In this document: in pieces, positions 6,971 to 13,789 of the stretch
Layout of the letters: every line of letters begins with the position of its first letter
How positions within the stretch are numbered: the stretch's first letter is position 1
Source: an uncultured Bacteroidales bacterium
GTDB taxonomy: Bacteria; Bacteroidota; Bacteroidia; Bacteroidales; UBA3824
Direction: 5' to 3'
DNA length: 13,789 bases
Assembly: GCA_937877455.1 (NCBI GenBank)
Contig: CALFIU010000074.1
Span: 1 to 13,789, forward strand
Program-made: the position numbers and the translations under genes
The notes under the pieces: model-generated
What the model saw: only the letters and a program-made list of their open reading frames with translations
Databases searched by the model: none
What the model was told of the DNA's origin: nothing

Positions 6971-8296
6971 ATGAAAATCGAAAAGATTCATGCAAGAGAA
7001 ATACTCGACTCACGTGGCAACCCCACCGTTGAAGTTGACGTAGTATTAGAAAATGGCGTACTTGGCCGCGCAGCAGTTCCTTCTGGAGCATCAACTGGCG
7101 AAAACGAAGCACTTGAACTTCGCGACAAAGAAAACAAAGGTCGTTATCTTGGCAAAGGCGTTCTCAAAGCAGTTGAAAACGTTAATACTATTATTGCTCC
7201 AGCTTTGAAAGGCGATTGTGTTTTCGATCAAAGAGCATTAGACTACAAAATGCTTGCTTTGGACGGCACAAAAACAAAATCTAAACTCGGTGCTAACGCA
7301 ATTCTCGGAGTATCACTTGCAGCAGCAAAAGCAGCCGCTAACGCATTAAATATTCCTCTTTATCGTTATATCGGTGGTTGCAACTCTTACACATTGCCAC
7401 TTCCAATGATGAACATCATCAACGGTGGTGCACACTCAGACGCTCCTATCGCATTCCAAGAATTTATGATCGGACCAGTTGGCGCAAAGAATATAAAAGA
7501 AGCTGTAAGAATGGGTGCTGAAGTATTCCACAATCTTGCAAAACTTTTGAAAGAACGCGGACTTTCTACAGCTGTTGGCGATGAAGGTGGTTTTGCACCA
7601 GCTCTTGATGGCATTGAAGATGCACTTCAAATCATCGTTAAAGCAATCGAAAAAGCAGGTTACAAACCAGGAGAACAGGTTCGTATTGCTATGGACTGCG
7701 CTGCTTCTGAATTTGCTACAAAGAAAGAAGACGGTAAATATTATTACAACTACAAACAACTTACCAACGGTGCTAAAAAAGATCCTAATGGTAAAGAACT
7801 TGACGTTGACGGTCAAATAGCATTCTTGAAAGACCTTTGTGATAAATATCCGATTTATTCTATCGAAGACGGTCTTGACGAAAACGACTGGGAAGGTTGG
7901 GCAAAACTCACCGCAGAACTCGGCGACAGAGTACAACTCGTTGGTGATGACTTGTTTGTAACCAATACCGAATTCCTCAGAAAAGGTATTACCAACAAAG
8001 TTGCTAACTCAATTCTTATCAAAGTTAACCAAATTGGATCACTTACAGAAACTCTTGAAGCAATTGAATTGGCTCATCGTCATGGTTATACCACTGTTAC
8101 TTCTCACCGCTCAGGCGAAACAGAAGATACAACAATCGCTGACATCGCAGTTGCAACAAATTCTGGTCAGATTAAGACTGGTTCTATGTCAAGAACCGAC
8201 CGTATGGCTAAATACAATCAACTTATCAGAATCGAAGAAGAACTTGGTGATTCAGCACAATACAAATTTGAAAAACTTATCGGTTTCAACTTGTAG
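6971..8296 (+). CDS. eno: Enolase (phosphopyruvate hydratase)
   Basis: A 441-residue cytosolic enzyme interconverting 2-phosphoglycerate and phosphoenolpyruvate in glycolysis and gluconeogenesis. All family signatures are present in order: the substrate loop SGASTGENEA near residue 40, EFMIGPVG near 168, VGDEGGFAP near 208, the Mg ligands in AMDCAASEF, SIEDGLDENDW and GDDLFVTN, the catalytic Lys in ILIKVNQIG, and SHRSGETEDTTIAD followed by IKTGSMSRTDR. The insert KYYYNYKQLTNGAK near 260 is familiar from Bacteroidetes enolases, which makes the protein slightly longer than the E. coli enzyme. It is a single gene with its own promoter, bounded by terminators on both sides. Its codon use is the most even in the window, as expected for an abundant protein. 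No defects are seen. Confidence 0.98.
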   Translation: MKIEKIHAREILDSRGNPTVEVDVVLENGVLGRAAVPSGASTGENEALELRDKENKGRYLGKGVLKAVENVNTIIAPALKGDCVFDQRALDYKMLALDGTKTKSKLGANAILGVSLAAAKAAANALNIPLYRYIGGCNSYTLPLPMMNIINGGAHSDAPIAFQEFMIGPVGAKNIKEAVRMGAEVFHNLAKLLKERGLSTAVGDEGGFAPALDGIEDALQIIVKAIEKAGYKPGEQVRIAMDCAASEFATKKEDGKYYYNYKQLTNGAKKDPNGKELDVDGQIAFLKDLCDKYPIYSIEDGLDENDWEGWAKLTAELGDRVQLVGDDLFVTNTEFLRKGITNKVANSILIKVNQIGSLTETLEAIELAHRHGYTTVTSHRSGETEDTTIADIAVATNSGQIKTGSMSRTDRMAKYNQLIRIEEELGDSAQYKFEKLIGFNL

Positions 8297-8319
8297 TTTT
8301 TCAAAAGTATTATAATTTA

Positions 8320-8352
8320 ATGGGGTGTTTTTTTTGAACACCCTATTTTTTT
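8320..8352 (+). terminator. Terminator between convergent genes
   Basis: A 10-bp stem (8320-8329 with 8337-8346, core GGGTGTT/AACACCC, one G-U pair, 7-base T-rich loop) is followed by six T residues. It ends enolase transcription. The T tract touches the stop codon of the oppositely oriented thioesterase gene at 8351, so the hairpin may also help end that transcript, although its minus-strand tail is only A/T-mixed. Confidence 0.8.
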
Positions 8353-8749
8353 ACTTATTTTTAATGTATGCGGTGGAATTAAAAACCGAAACCAATTCGC
8401 CTTCCTCTGTTGTAATCCTAACAGAATAACCTGCAACCGTTCTACGACGATAAAGTTCCACAGCCGTAGCCAAAAGTTTTCCAGAAGAAACAGCCTTTAT
8501 AAACGAAATATTACTATCCAACGACACCGTAGGCACACCATAACTATTAGCAGCAGCCGCAAAACAAAAGTCAGCAAGAGTAAATATAGCACCGCCTTGC
8601 ACTGTTCCAGCACCATTGAGATGCGATGTTGTAACATTCATCTCCGCCGTAGCCCCACCAAGAGTTATGGACGTTAGAATAATACCATTTTCAGAAGCAA
8701 AAAAATCCTTCTCGAGCATTTGTCGTATTTCCGCAAATTTTTCATCCAT
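8351..8749 (-). CDS. PaaI-type hotdog-fold thioesterase
   Basis: A 132-residue cytosolic hotdog-fold protein of the PaaI/YbgC-like thioesterase group, which hydrolyses acyl-CoA thioesters. The signature segment HLNGAGTVQGGAIFTLAD (residues 43-60) matches the family pattern HxNxxGxxHGGxxFxLxD with Gln51 in place of the usual His of HGG, a variation I know from related subfamilies. Asp60 corresponds to the catalytic acid. The following FCFAAAANS and the later DSNISFIKAV strand also fit. The length is normal. It is the last gene of the proB-proA-barrel block, 112 bases after the barrel gene, a gap that contains a hairpin. The natural acyl-CoA is not predictable, and no phenylacetate genes are present, so I give no gene symbol. 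Confidence 0.85.
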   Translation of the reverse strand: MDEKFAEIRQMLEKDFFASENGIILTSITLGGATAEMNVTTSHLNGAGTVQGGAIFTLADFCFAAAANSYGVPTVSLDSNISFIKAVSSGKLLATAVELYRRRTVAGYSVRITTEEGELVSVFNSTAYIKNK

Positions 8750-8789
8750 TTTATTTTAGAATTAACAAGTATTTAAAAAAAAATTACAA

Positions 8790-8823
8790 TAGTTTATCAA
8801 AATATAACTATTTTGCTAAACTA
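8790..8823. other. Imperfect 15-bp inverted repeat in the barrel-thioesterase gap
   Basis: TAGTTTA-T-CAAAATA, loop TAAC, TATTTTG-C-TAAACTA: seven plus seven pairs with a single T/C mismatch between them. On the minus strand it lies 39 bases past the barrel gene's stop and is followed, six bases later, by a run of nine T residues. It could therefore be a weak A/T-rich terminator or attenuator before the thioesterase gene. It could equally be a regulator-binding site upstream of that gene. Confidence 0.55.
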
Positions 8824-8861
8824 CTATTATTCAAACTTTTATATCAATTACATAGTAATAA

Positions 8862-9533
8862 TTATTTCCCAAATTTGAACAAATAATATAAATTTACACT
8901 TAGCACCCTATTTTTGCTACCATCAACATTTTCGCCAGCATTGCTTACCATACCAACTTCATATTTTATATCCATTCCCCAAGCCTTACAATCATTTTTG
9001 AAGAGATAACCAATAGCAAAAACAATTCCGCCATCAAATCTATTGTATTTAAAATCAGGGGTTTCAAATTCTATTTTTGATTTGGTTTTTAATCCCGTAG
9101 CATTATCAATAGTTACATAGTTGCCAGTAGCCCAAAACGAAAAATATGGACCGATACCAAATGTCAAATAATTATTTTTTTTTAGATTCGCTGCATATCT
9201 TCCCAAACTTTCAACTTGCAAATATCCATAACGATTTTGCCCATCGGACGAATATTGCGAAACTTTCATCCCTTTTTGTGAAAAAAAAATGTCAGCATTA
9301 AAAAACAACACTTCATTTTGAGAAAAAAGTATTGAAAGACCTGCATTGACACCTTGTTGTAATTTTCTATCGTTTTTAAAAGAAGATTGGATATTTTTGT
9401 TGTCGTAAGTAATTGTTGAAAAATTAGCCCCAACCCTACCCCCAATATAAAATTGAGAGTAAGATTTATAGGCAACTAACAACATAATCACCAACAACAA
9501 AAGTTTTTTTACCGATAACATGGGATTTTTCAA
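8862..9533 (-). CDS. Outer-membrane beta-barrel protein (PorT-like)
   Basis: A 223-residue protein resembling the Bacteroidetes outer-membrane beta-barrel family (PF13568, PorT/OmpW-like). Residues 1-27 form a signal peptide (LLLLVIMLLV core, cleavage after SYS before Gln). The mature part opens with FYIGGRVGANFSTI, the usual first strand. It then alternates polar and aromatic residues in strand-like runs (LTFGIGPYFSFWATG, FDGGIVFAIGYLF, WGMDIKYEVGMV) and ends with LSVNLYYLFKFGK, a typical last strand with an aromatic near the C-terminus. About eight strands are likely. It starts 39 bases after the proA stop, with no clear promoter between, so read-through from proBA is plausible. The function is unknown; such proteins are usually small porins or structural barrels. 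Confidence 0.8.
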   Translation of the reverse strand: MKNPMLSVKKLLLLVIMLLVAYKSYSQFYIGGRVGANFSTITYDNKNIQSSFKNDRKLQQGVNAGLSILFSQNEVLFFNADIFFSQKGMKVSQYSSDGQNRYGYLQVESLGRYAANLKKNNYLTFGIGPYFSFWATGNYVTIDNATGLKTKSKIEFETPDFKYNRFDGGIVFAIGYLFKNDCKAWGMDIKYEVGMVSNAGENVDGSKNRVLSVNLYYLFKFGK

Positions 9534-9572
9534 TTAAGAAATAATAATTGGCATTAGTACTCAAAAAACTAT

Positions 9573-10823
9573 TTAACTTTCTCTAACTTGACCATTACCC
9601 AAAATTATCCATTTATAACTTGTAAGTTCTTTAAGTGCCATAGGACCGCGAGCATGCAATTTTTGTGTACTGATACCAATTTCCGCACCAAGCCCAAACT
9701 GAGCACCATCGGTAAACGCTGTTGATGTATTGTGGTAACAACATGCAGCATCTACCGAACTAAGAAATTTTTCTGCAATCTCTTGATTTTCAGTTATAAT
9801 AGCTTCGGAATGTTTTGAAGAATAATTATAAATATGTTCTAATGCTTGTTCAAAACTATCAACTGTTTTGATAGCCATTTTAAGTGATTGAAATTCTCGA
9901 CCAAAATCATCTTTTTCGGCATGGTTCAATGGTGCAAAATACTTATTTTCAAGCATTGAAAATGCCCTTTCGTCTGCAAAAATCTCAACATTTTTGGTAG
10001 CAAGCGGTACACACAATTCTGGTAAATCACCAAGCCTTGACGAATGTATTATCAAACAATCCAAGGCATTGCAAACACTTACACGACGAGTTTTTGCGTT
10101 AAAAATAATTTTTTTGCCTTTTTCAATATCTCCATCCTTATCGAAATAAGTATGAACAACGCCTGCACCAGTTTCTATAACAGGCACTTTAGCCGTATTT
10201 CTAACTGTATCAATGAGTTTTTTAGAACCACGTGGAATAAGTACATCAATATAACCAACAGCATCCATAAGTTGGGTAGCAGCTTCGTGTCCAGCGGGAA
10301 GAAGTTGAATAATATTTTTATCAACACCATTATTTTCCAATACGTTACGCATTATTTCAACCAACACTGCATTAGAATCCTTAGCATCCGAGCCACCTTT
10401 GAGAACCACGGCATTTCCAGACCTTATACACAACGCAGCCACGTCAACAGTTACATTTGGACGCGCCTCATAAATAACTCCGACCACTCCCAACGGAACT
10501 GTTATTTTCTTTATTTTAAGACCATTTGGTAACTCGCGTTCTTCAAAAACATTTGAATAAGGCACTGCCAATGTAGCCACATGACGCGTGTCTGACGCAA
10601 TGGCTTTTATACGATCTTCTGTTAGTAAAAGTCTGTCGAACATTGGATTACTTTTATCCATACGCAGAAGATCGGAGTTGTTGGCTTCGATAATTTTATC
10701 AACGTTTTTTTCAAGTGCATCGGCAAATTGCGAAATAATTGACGACGACATTTCTTGAGTCAAAGGCATTGTCCTTGAAGCAGATTTTACATCTATTAAT
10801 TGTTGTAAAATATTCATAATCAT
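9573..10823 (-). CDS. proA: Gamma-glutamyl phosphate reductase
   Basis: A 416-residue cytosolic enzyme of the aldehyde dehydrogenase superfamily. It reduces gamma-glutamyl phosphate with NADPH to glutamate-5-semialdehyde, the second step of proline synthesis. Family segments are intact: PLGVVGVIYEARPNVTVD (about 110-127), RSGNAVVLKGGSDAKDSN, IPRGSKKLI (about 196), ETGAGVVHTYFD (about 217), the catalytic Cys251 in RVSVCNALD, and a C-terminal ARGPMALKELTSYKW. The length is normal. Its ATG overlaps the proB stop as ATGA, indicating translational coupling; a second ATG two codons later (10817) is an alternative start. The gene pair is the standard proBA operon. Confidence 0.97.
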   Translation of the reverse strand: MIMNILQQLIDVKSASRTMPLTQEMSSSIISQFADALEKNVDKIIEANNSDLLRMDKSNPMFDRLLLTEDRIKAIASDTRHVATLAVPYSNVFEERELPNGLKIKKITVPLGVVGVIYEARPNVTVDVAALCIRSGNAVVLKGGSDAKDSNAVLVEIMRNVLENNGVDKNIIQLLPAGHEAATQLMDAVGYIDVLIPRGSKKLIDTVRNTAKVPVIETGAGVVHTYFDKDGDIEKGKKIIFNAKTRRVSVCNALDCLIIHSSRLGDLPELCVPLATKNVEIFADERAFSMLENKYFAPLNHAEKDDFGREFQSLKMAIKTVDSFEQALEHIYNYSSKHSEAIITENQEIAEKFLSSVDAACCYHNTSTAFTDGAQFGLGAEIGISTQKLHARGPMALKELTSYKWIILGNGQVRES

Positions 10824-11902
10824 TCGTTTGTTTGTGGATAAATATAGAGATAATCGTAATGAATAATTGGTTTTGAATGCTTTTGTCCAGCCATTTTTAA
10901 TATTTTGTCTTTGTCGGCAGCAACTTTTCCTAAGCCAAGCGTAACACCAGATAAATCTTTAATAAGTAACAAGTCGTCTTTCTTAAAATCACCCTCAAAA
11001 CGAACAATACCAGGGTACAACAAACTTGCAGCTTTTTTATGGTTCAACAACGCATCTTTGGCTCCATCATTAATTACAACAGTTGCCTTAGTAAAACCAT
11101 CGGAATAAGCAATCCATTTTTTTACAGCAGGCGAATGTTCACCCGACACAAAATGAGTACATACAAAATCAGGATTGTTATTGTAAAGATTTGTTATAAC
11201 GTTAGGTTTAGTACCATTAGCAATATAAACATCAATACCTGAATCGGCTGTTTTTCTGGCAATGCGACATTTTGTAAGCATACCGCCACGTCCAAAATTG
11301 GATTTTGACATTTGTACATATTGCGATACATTATTTTTAGGTAGAATCTCTCTTATAACCGATGTACCCTCGTCCTTAGGATTTCCATTAAATATACCAT
11401 CTATATTACTGAGAATAAAGAGTTTCTCGCAATCCATCATAGAAGCCATTAGTCCCGAAAGTTCATCGTTATCGGTAAACATCAACCCCGTAACCGACAC
11501 GGTATCATTTTCGTTTACCACAGGAATTACACAATTTTCCCAAAGGGTTGTTATGCAATTTTTCATATTGAGATAATGCTGCCTTGAAGAAAAATCTTGT
11601 TTTGTAACAAGAATTTGACCAATTTTTATTCCTTGAATGTCAAATAGTTTTTTGTATGTTTCGATAAGTTTTACCTGCCCAATCGACGACAACAACTGAC
11701 GTTGAGCAACGGCATCAAGCATTTGATAATCTTTGGCAATACTTCTTCCTGCCGCCACTGCACCCGACGAAACAAGAATTACTTTTTCGCCTTTTTTGTG
11801 CAATAACGATATTTCTCTTACAAGGTCGTTCATTCGACTTTCATCAAGTGTGCCACCAACCTGTGTCAAAACATTTGAACCTATCTTTATTGTTACTGAC
11901 AT
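10820..11902 (-). CDS. proB: Glutamate 5-kinase
   Basis: A 360-residue enzyme phosphorylating glutamate to gamma-glutamyl phosphate, the committed step of proline synthesis. The amino-acid kinase domain (about 1-245) shows KIGSN at 6-10, SSGAVAAG at 45-52, VNENDTVSV, FTDNDELSGLMA and GRGGMLTKCRIA. A C-terminal PUA domain (about 265-350, with KKAASLLYPGIVRFEGDF) completes the full-length form, in which proline feedback is known for characterised homologues. I chose the ATG at 11902 because the protein then begins MSVTIKIGSN like its relatives and an excellent promoter lies just upstream. An open frame extends to 11983 but would cover that promoter. Its stop overlaps the proA start by four bases. 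Confidence 0.96.
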   Translation of the reverse strand: MSVTIKIGSNVLTQVGGTLDESRMNDLVREISLLHKKGEKVILVSSGAVAAGRSIAKDYQMLDAVAQRQLLSSIGQVKLIETYKKLFDIQGIKIGQILVTKQDFSSRQHYLNMKNCITTLWENCVIPVVNENDTVSVTGLMFTDNDELSGLMASMMDCEKLFILSNIDGIFNGNPKDEGTSVIREILPKNNVSQYVQMSKSNFGRGGMLTKCRIARKTADSGIDVYIANGTKPNVITNLYNNNPDFVCTHFVSGEHSPAVKKWIAYSDGFTKATVVINDGAKDALLNHKKAASLLYPGIVRFEGDFKKDDLLLIKDLSGVTLGLGKVAADKDKILKMAGQKHSKPIIHYDYLYIYPQTNE

Positions 11903-11926
11903 AATTTTTTTTGAAAAAACATTTTT

Positions 11927-11958
11927 CAAAATTATATTTTTTTTTTCAAAACAACAAA
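11927..11958 (-). promoter_or_regulatory. proB promoter (full Bacteroidetes consensus)
   Basis: On the minus strand, TTTG (11955-11958), a 20-base spacer and TAATTTTG (11927-11934) match the TTTG / TAnnTTTG consensus fully. Transcription would start near 11922, about 20 bases before the proB ATG, which settles the choice of start. A perfect 10-bp dyad with a 3-base loop (11909-11918 with 11922-11931, TTTTGAAAAA) overlaps the end of the -7 box and the start site; it could be an operator or simply A/T-rich symmetry. Confidence 0.7.
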
Positions 11959-11995
11959 TTTGCCATACTGCAAATGAGCGCAATTTCTTCTGAAT

Positions 11996-12022
11996 GGGCG
12001 AACACGCAAATCAGCCCCTACA
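11996..12022 (+). repeat. Possible dispersed intergenic repeat fragment
   Basis: GGGCGAACACGC followed by AAATCA and GCCCCTACA, a C/G-rich island in A/T-rich non-coding DNA. The last nine bases also end the fragment at 114-132. The layout resembles common small repeats with the ends GGGCGAA and CGCCCCTACA, here degraded in the middle. Only two partial copies are visible, so assignment is tentative. Confidence 0.35.
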
Positions 12023-12315
12023 CATCATTATATTTGGGTTGGGGATTATAAGAGTTGACGAATAAGTTTGTTCGCATATTCAATTGCGATTTTTTTTTTG
12101 CTTTAGAATGTATATTTTTGTATTTTCTGATTTAAAAATTTTGCAAAAATCATCTGCAATACAGAAAAATTCAATAATTTTGTATCGTTAATTGTAGCGA
12201 TTTTTTAGTTGACTTGTTTTGTAGTTATTACAAATATGCTAATAATTCCGCTAATTACCAAATTTTCTGTTATATAAATTTCGTCCAACTCACGGCGATT
12301 AAAAATTTAGATAAA
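12023..12315 (+). other. A/T-rich leader region of the glycosyltransferase gene
   Basis: Together with 11935-12022 this makes a gap of about 400 bases without a gene. It contains two TAnnTTTG boxes on the plus strand, TATTTTTG at 12113-12120 and TAATTTTG at 12175-12182; neither has a TTTG at the usual distance. The second would give a leader of about 130 bases. I see no tRNA, small RNA or riboswitch pattern. A frame open from a TTG at 12214 joins the glycosyltransferase frame, but its composition is not protein-like. Confidence 0.4.
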
Positions 12316-13302
12316 ATGAATAAACAACACTTAACATACGGATTTGTAATTCTACACTACATGGCATTAGAAATGACAATGCAATGTGTTGATAACTTAT
12401 TAGAAAAATATGTCAATGAGGATATATTCATAATAATAGTTGATAACAAATCACCCAATGGTTCAGGAACAGAATTACAAAAATATTATGAAAACAACAA
12501 ACAAGTAAAAGTAATATTACACGACAAAAATGATGGATTTGCTCGTGGTAATAATGTTGGATTTGATTATCTCAAACAAAACTTTGATATTGATTTTATG
12601 ATAGTTATGAACAATGATGTCATAATAGAGCAAAAAAGTTTTTTTTATAAAATTTCAGAAATATATCAAAATTATAATTTTGATGTATTGGGACCAGATA
12701 TATATGAATCAGAAATTTATAAACATCAAAATCCAATAGGACACAAACCATTAGACAATAAACAATGTGAACAAAAAATAAAAGAAATAAAAAAAATATT
12801 AAAAAAAGAAACTTATAACTTTTATAAATATAAAATATTACACTATGCAATTTACATTTGGGCGAAACCATTAATAAAACTAATATTACCATCCATATAT
12901 AAAAAAATAGTCAATAAAAATAACGATAAAAAAAATATAAATGGTATAACAATTGTCGATGAAAAACAGCAAATTGCCCAAGAAAATGTTGTTCTAAATG
13001 GTGCTTGTTATATCTTCTCAAAAAGATTTATTAATAATAGAAAATACGCCTTTCATCCAGGTACGTTTATGTATATAGAAGAACAAATAATCACACTACA
13101 ATGTCAAAAAGATGGTTACAAAATATTATATCACCCTAATGTAAAAATAAAACATTTATGTGGAATAAGTTCCAAAAAAGTACATGGAAACAAAAAATTA
13201 ATATTTATGTGGAAACAACATCTAAAATCTTTAAATGTATATATGAACATATATAATGAATATGAAAATAAATATACAACATGTAAAACTTCAACTAAAT
13301 AA
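12316..13302 (+). CDS. Family 2 glycosyltransferase
   Basis: A 328-residue GT-A-fold glycosyltransferase, probably adding a sugar from a nucleotide donor to a surface polysaccharide or lipid-linked chain. The N-terminus FVILHYMALEMTMQC, the nucleotide-binding IIIVDNKSPNGS (Asp43), HDKNDGFARGNNVGF (about 69-83), the DXD-equivalent MNNDV (Asn99-Asn100-Asp101), NGACYIFSK (about 228-236) and MYIEEQI with the likely catalytic acid pair Glu255-Glu256 are the rhamnosyltransferase-like GT2 pattern. A lysine- and isoleucine-rich insert occupies about 150-210, including a hydrophobic stretch at 176-195 that may touch the membrane. The start is the ATG at 12316. Its A/T content is visibly higher than that of other genes here, with heavy use of ATA and AAA codons, suggesting acquisition by transfer. 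A broken glycosyltransferase-like gene follows. Donor and acceptor are unknown. Confidence 0.88.
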   Translation: MNKQHLTYGFVILHYMALEMTMQCVDNLLEKYVNEDIFIIIVDNKSPNGSGTELQKYYENNKQVKVILHDKNDGFARGNNVGFDYLKQNFDIDFMIVMNNDVIIEQKSFFYKISEIYQNYNFDVLGPDIYESEIYKHQNPIGHKPLDNKQCEQKIKEIKKILKKETYNFYKYKILHYAIYIWAKPLIKLILPSIYKKIVNKNNDKKNINGITIVDEKQQIAQENVVLNGACYIFSKRFINNRKYAFHPGTFMYIEEQIITLQCQKDGYKILYHPNVKIKHLCGISSKKVHGNKKLIFMWKQHLKSLNVYMNIYNEYENKYTTCKTSTK

Positions 13303-13323
13303 ATGGGGCTTCTAAAAATTAGA

Positions 13324-13350
13324 TTTTTCGAGGCGTACGAAATCGAAAAA
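13324..13350. other. Hairpin after the glycosyltransferase gene
   Basis: A perfect 8-bp stem (TTTTTCGA at 13324-13331 with TCGAAAAA at 13343-13350) encloses an 11-base loop, beginning 21 bases after the glycosyltransferase stop. There is no T tract on the plus-strand side, so it is at best a poor intrinsic terminator. Confidence 0.35.
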
Positions 13351-13451
13351 CTGAAGTTTACTAATTGTAAATGATGATTTTGAGATTGAAGTGCAACAAA
13401 GAAGAAGCAATTTTTAGAACTCTCTTAAATGCTGAATTAAATTACAACATT

Positions 13452-13727
13452 ATGCGAAACTATGTCATCATTGAACCATACGCAGGTTTAGTTAACAGAA
13501 TGTGAGCTATTGCTGGAGCGGTAGAATTAGCACATAAGATAAACGCTAAATTACTGATTATTTGGGTTAGAAACGCAGACTTATACGCCAAATTTTCTTA
13601 CTTGTTTATGCCAATTTCTGCTAAAATAATCGAATTTGATGGATATGGATACATGTATAAAGCAGAATTCAAGTTGAAAATGCAACATTTTTTTCAAGAA
13701 AAAGAGGCCGAAGCCCCTTCCGCTTGA
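13452..13727 (+). pseudogene. Truncated fucosyltransferase-like gene with an in-frame stop
   Basis: From the ATG at 13452 the frame reads MRNYVIIEPYAGLVNRM, then a TGA at 13503-13505, then continues AIAGAVELAHKINAKLLIIW and FSYLFMPI with good protein character up to about 13695. The opening matches the N-terminus of bacterial fucosyltransferase-like enzymes, whose GxxNRMR motif binds GDP-sugar; the stop falls exactly where the motif's Arg is expected, so a CGA-to-TGA change is the simplest explanation. The homology then ends after about 85 residues, where relatives usually run to about 250-300. The last codons before the TGA at 13725 are G/C-rich and look like foreign sequence. Both defects mark it as dead. 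It follows the glycosyltransferase gene in the same direction and is probably a relic of a polysaccharide locus. Family assignment is from memory of the motif. Confidence 0.6.
13699..13719 (-). terminator. Possible minus-strand terminator at the pseudogene's broken end
   Basis: Read on the minus strand, AAGGGGC and GCCTCTT pair (13713-13719 with 13702-13708, one G-U pair) around a TTCG tetraloop and run into TTTTTCTT. The shape is that of an intrinsic terminator. No minus-strand gene lies to its right within the window, so it may be a leftover or may chiefly block antisense transcription. Confidence 0.4.
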
Positions 13728-13738
13728 TGGAAAATTTG

Positions 13739-13746
13739 TACCTTTG
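13739..13746 (+). promoter_or_regulatory. -7 box of the right-edge gene
   Basis: TACCTTTG matches TAnnTTTG exactly and lies 34 bases before the ATG at 13781. No clear TTTG box is present at the usual distance upstream. Confidence 0.5.
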
Positions 13747-13780
13747 TAGCCCCTAAGTTCCCCAACAAAAAAGTTACAAA

Positions 13781-13789
13781 ATGGCACAA
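13781..13789 (+). CDS. Start of a gene cut by the window edge
   Basis: Only three codons, ATG GCA CAA (Met-Ala-Gln), are inside the window. They are taken as a gene start because a -7 promoter box lies at a suitable distance upstream and an A-rich stretch ending GTTACAAA precedes the ATG. The product cannot be told from three residues. Confidence 0.4.

Noticed and set aside
7436..7936. Long open frame of 166 codons antisense to enolase
   Set aside because: It lies wholly within the enolase gene on the other strand, is Phe/Cys-rich in the way reverse frames of AT-biased genes are, and matches no family.
11903..11983. Longer proB starting upstream at 11983
   Set aside because: The extra 27 residues cover the consensus promoter and are absent from typical glutamate 5-kinases, which begin just before KxGSN.
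12214..12315. Longer glycosyltransferase starting at a TTG
   Set aside because: The added 34 residues do not resemble a GT2 N-terminus, and the ATG at 12316 begins just before the first beta strand.
13503..13505. Possible selenocysteine recoding of the TGA in the fucosyltransferase-like gene
   Set aside because: The position is a sugar-nucleotide-binding Arg in the family, no recoding hairpin is evident just downstream, and the gene is truncated anyway.
13581..13787. Minus-strand open frame at the right edge
   Set aside because: It runs antisense through the pseudogene, the terminator-like hairpin and the right-edge promoter, and shows no domain.
1..13789. tRNA, rRNA, CRISPR arrays, transposases or prophage genes
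   Set aside because: I scanned by eye for T-loop patterns, regularly spaced repeats and transposase motifs and found none.

Overview
The window looks like chromosomal DNA of an AT-rich member of the Bacteroidetes (Bacteroidota). Several lines of evidence point there. Most promoters I can recognise carry the Bacteroidetes -7 box TAnnTTTG. Start codons follow A/T-rich leaders rather than Shine-Dalgarno sequences. Secreted proteins have signal peptides ending in Ala/Ser-Gln. The gene families (Bacteroidetes-type ArgE, PorT-like barrel, caspase-like and DUF2135 envelope proteins) are typical of the phylum.

Layout. Bases 1-654 hold no gene I can support. Bases 655-6256 form one minus-strand block read right to left, with gaps of 7, 59, 26 and 8 bases. 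It contains a three-helix membrane protein, a secreted caspase-fold protein, a membrane-anchored DUF2135/YfaP-domain protein, an M20 ArgE-type deacylase and a secreted CapA-family protein. A divergent promoter region (6257-6442) separates this block from a plus-strand gene for a small cytosolic protein with three peptidoglycan-binding-like repeats, which has its own strong terminator. The plus-strand enolase gene follows and ends at a hairpin terminator shared with the next minus-strand block. That block, again read right to left, is proB, proA, an outer-membrane barrel and a PaaI-type thioesterase (11902 down to 8351). The right end (11903-13789) looks like accessory DNA. It has a repeat-like fragment, a very AT-rich family 2 glycosyltransferase, the wreck of a fucosyltransferase-like gene, and the promoter and first three codons of a further gene.

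How the genes relate. ProB and ProA turn glutamate into glutamate semialdehyde for proline synthesis, and the ArgE-type enzyme belongs to the parallel arginine route; enolase is glycolytic. The two glycosyltransferase genes suggest the edge or remnant of a surface-polysaccharide locus.

The most notable item is the caspase-fold protein at 4069-5946. Its fold motifs are well kept, but both residues of the catalytic dyad are replaced (His to Leu461, Cys to Ser512). It is therefore probably a secreted pseudo-protease. It sits directly between a small membrane protein and an anchored DUF2135 protein, and the three may form an undescribed envelope module.
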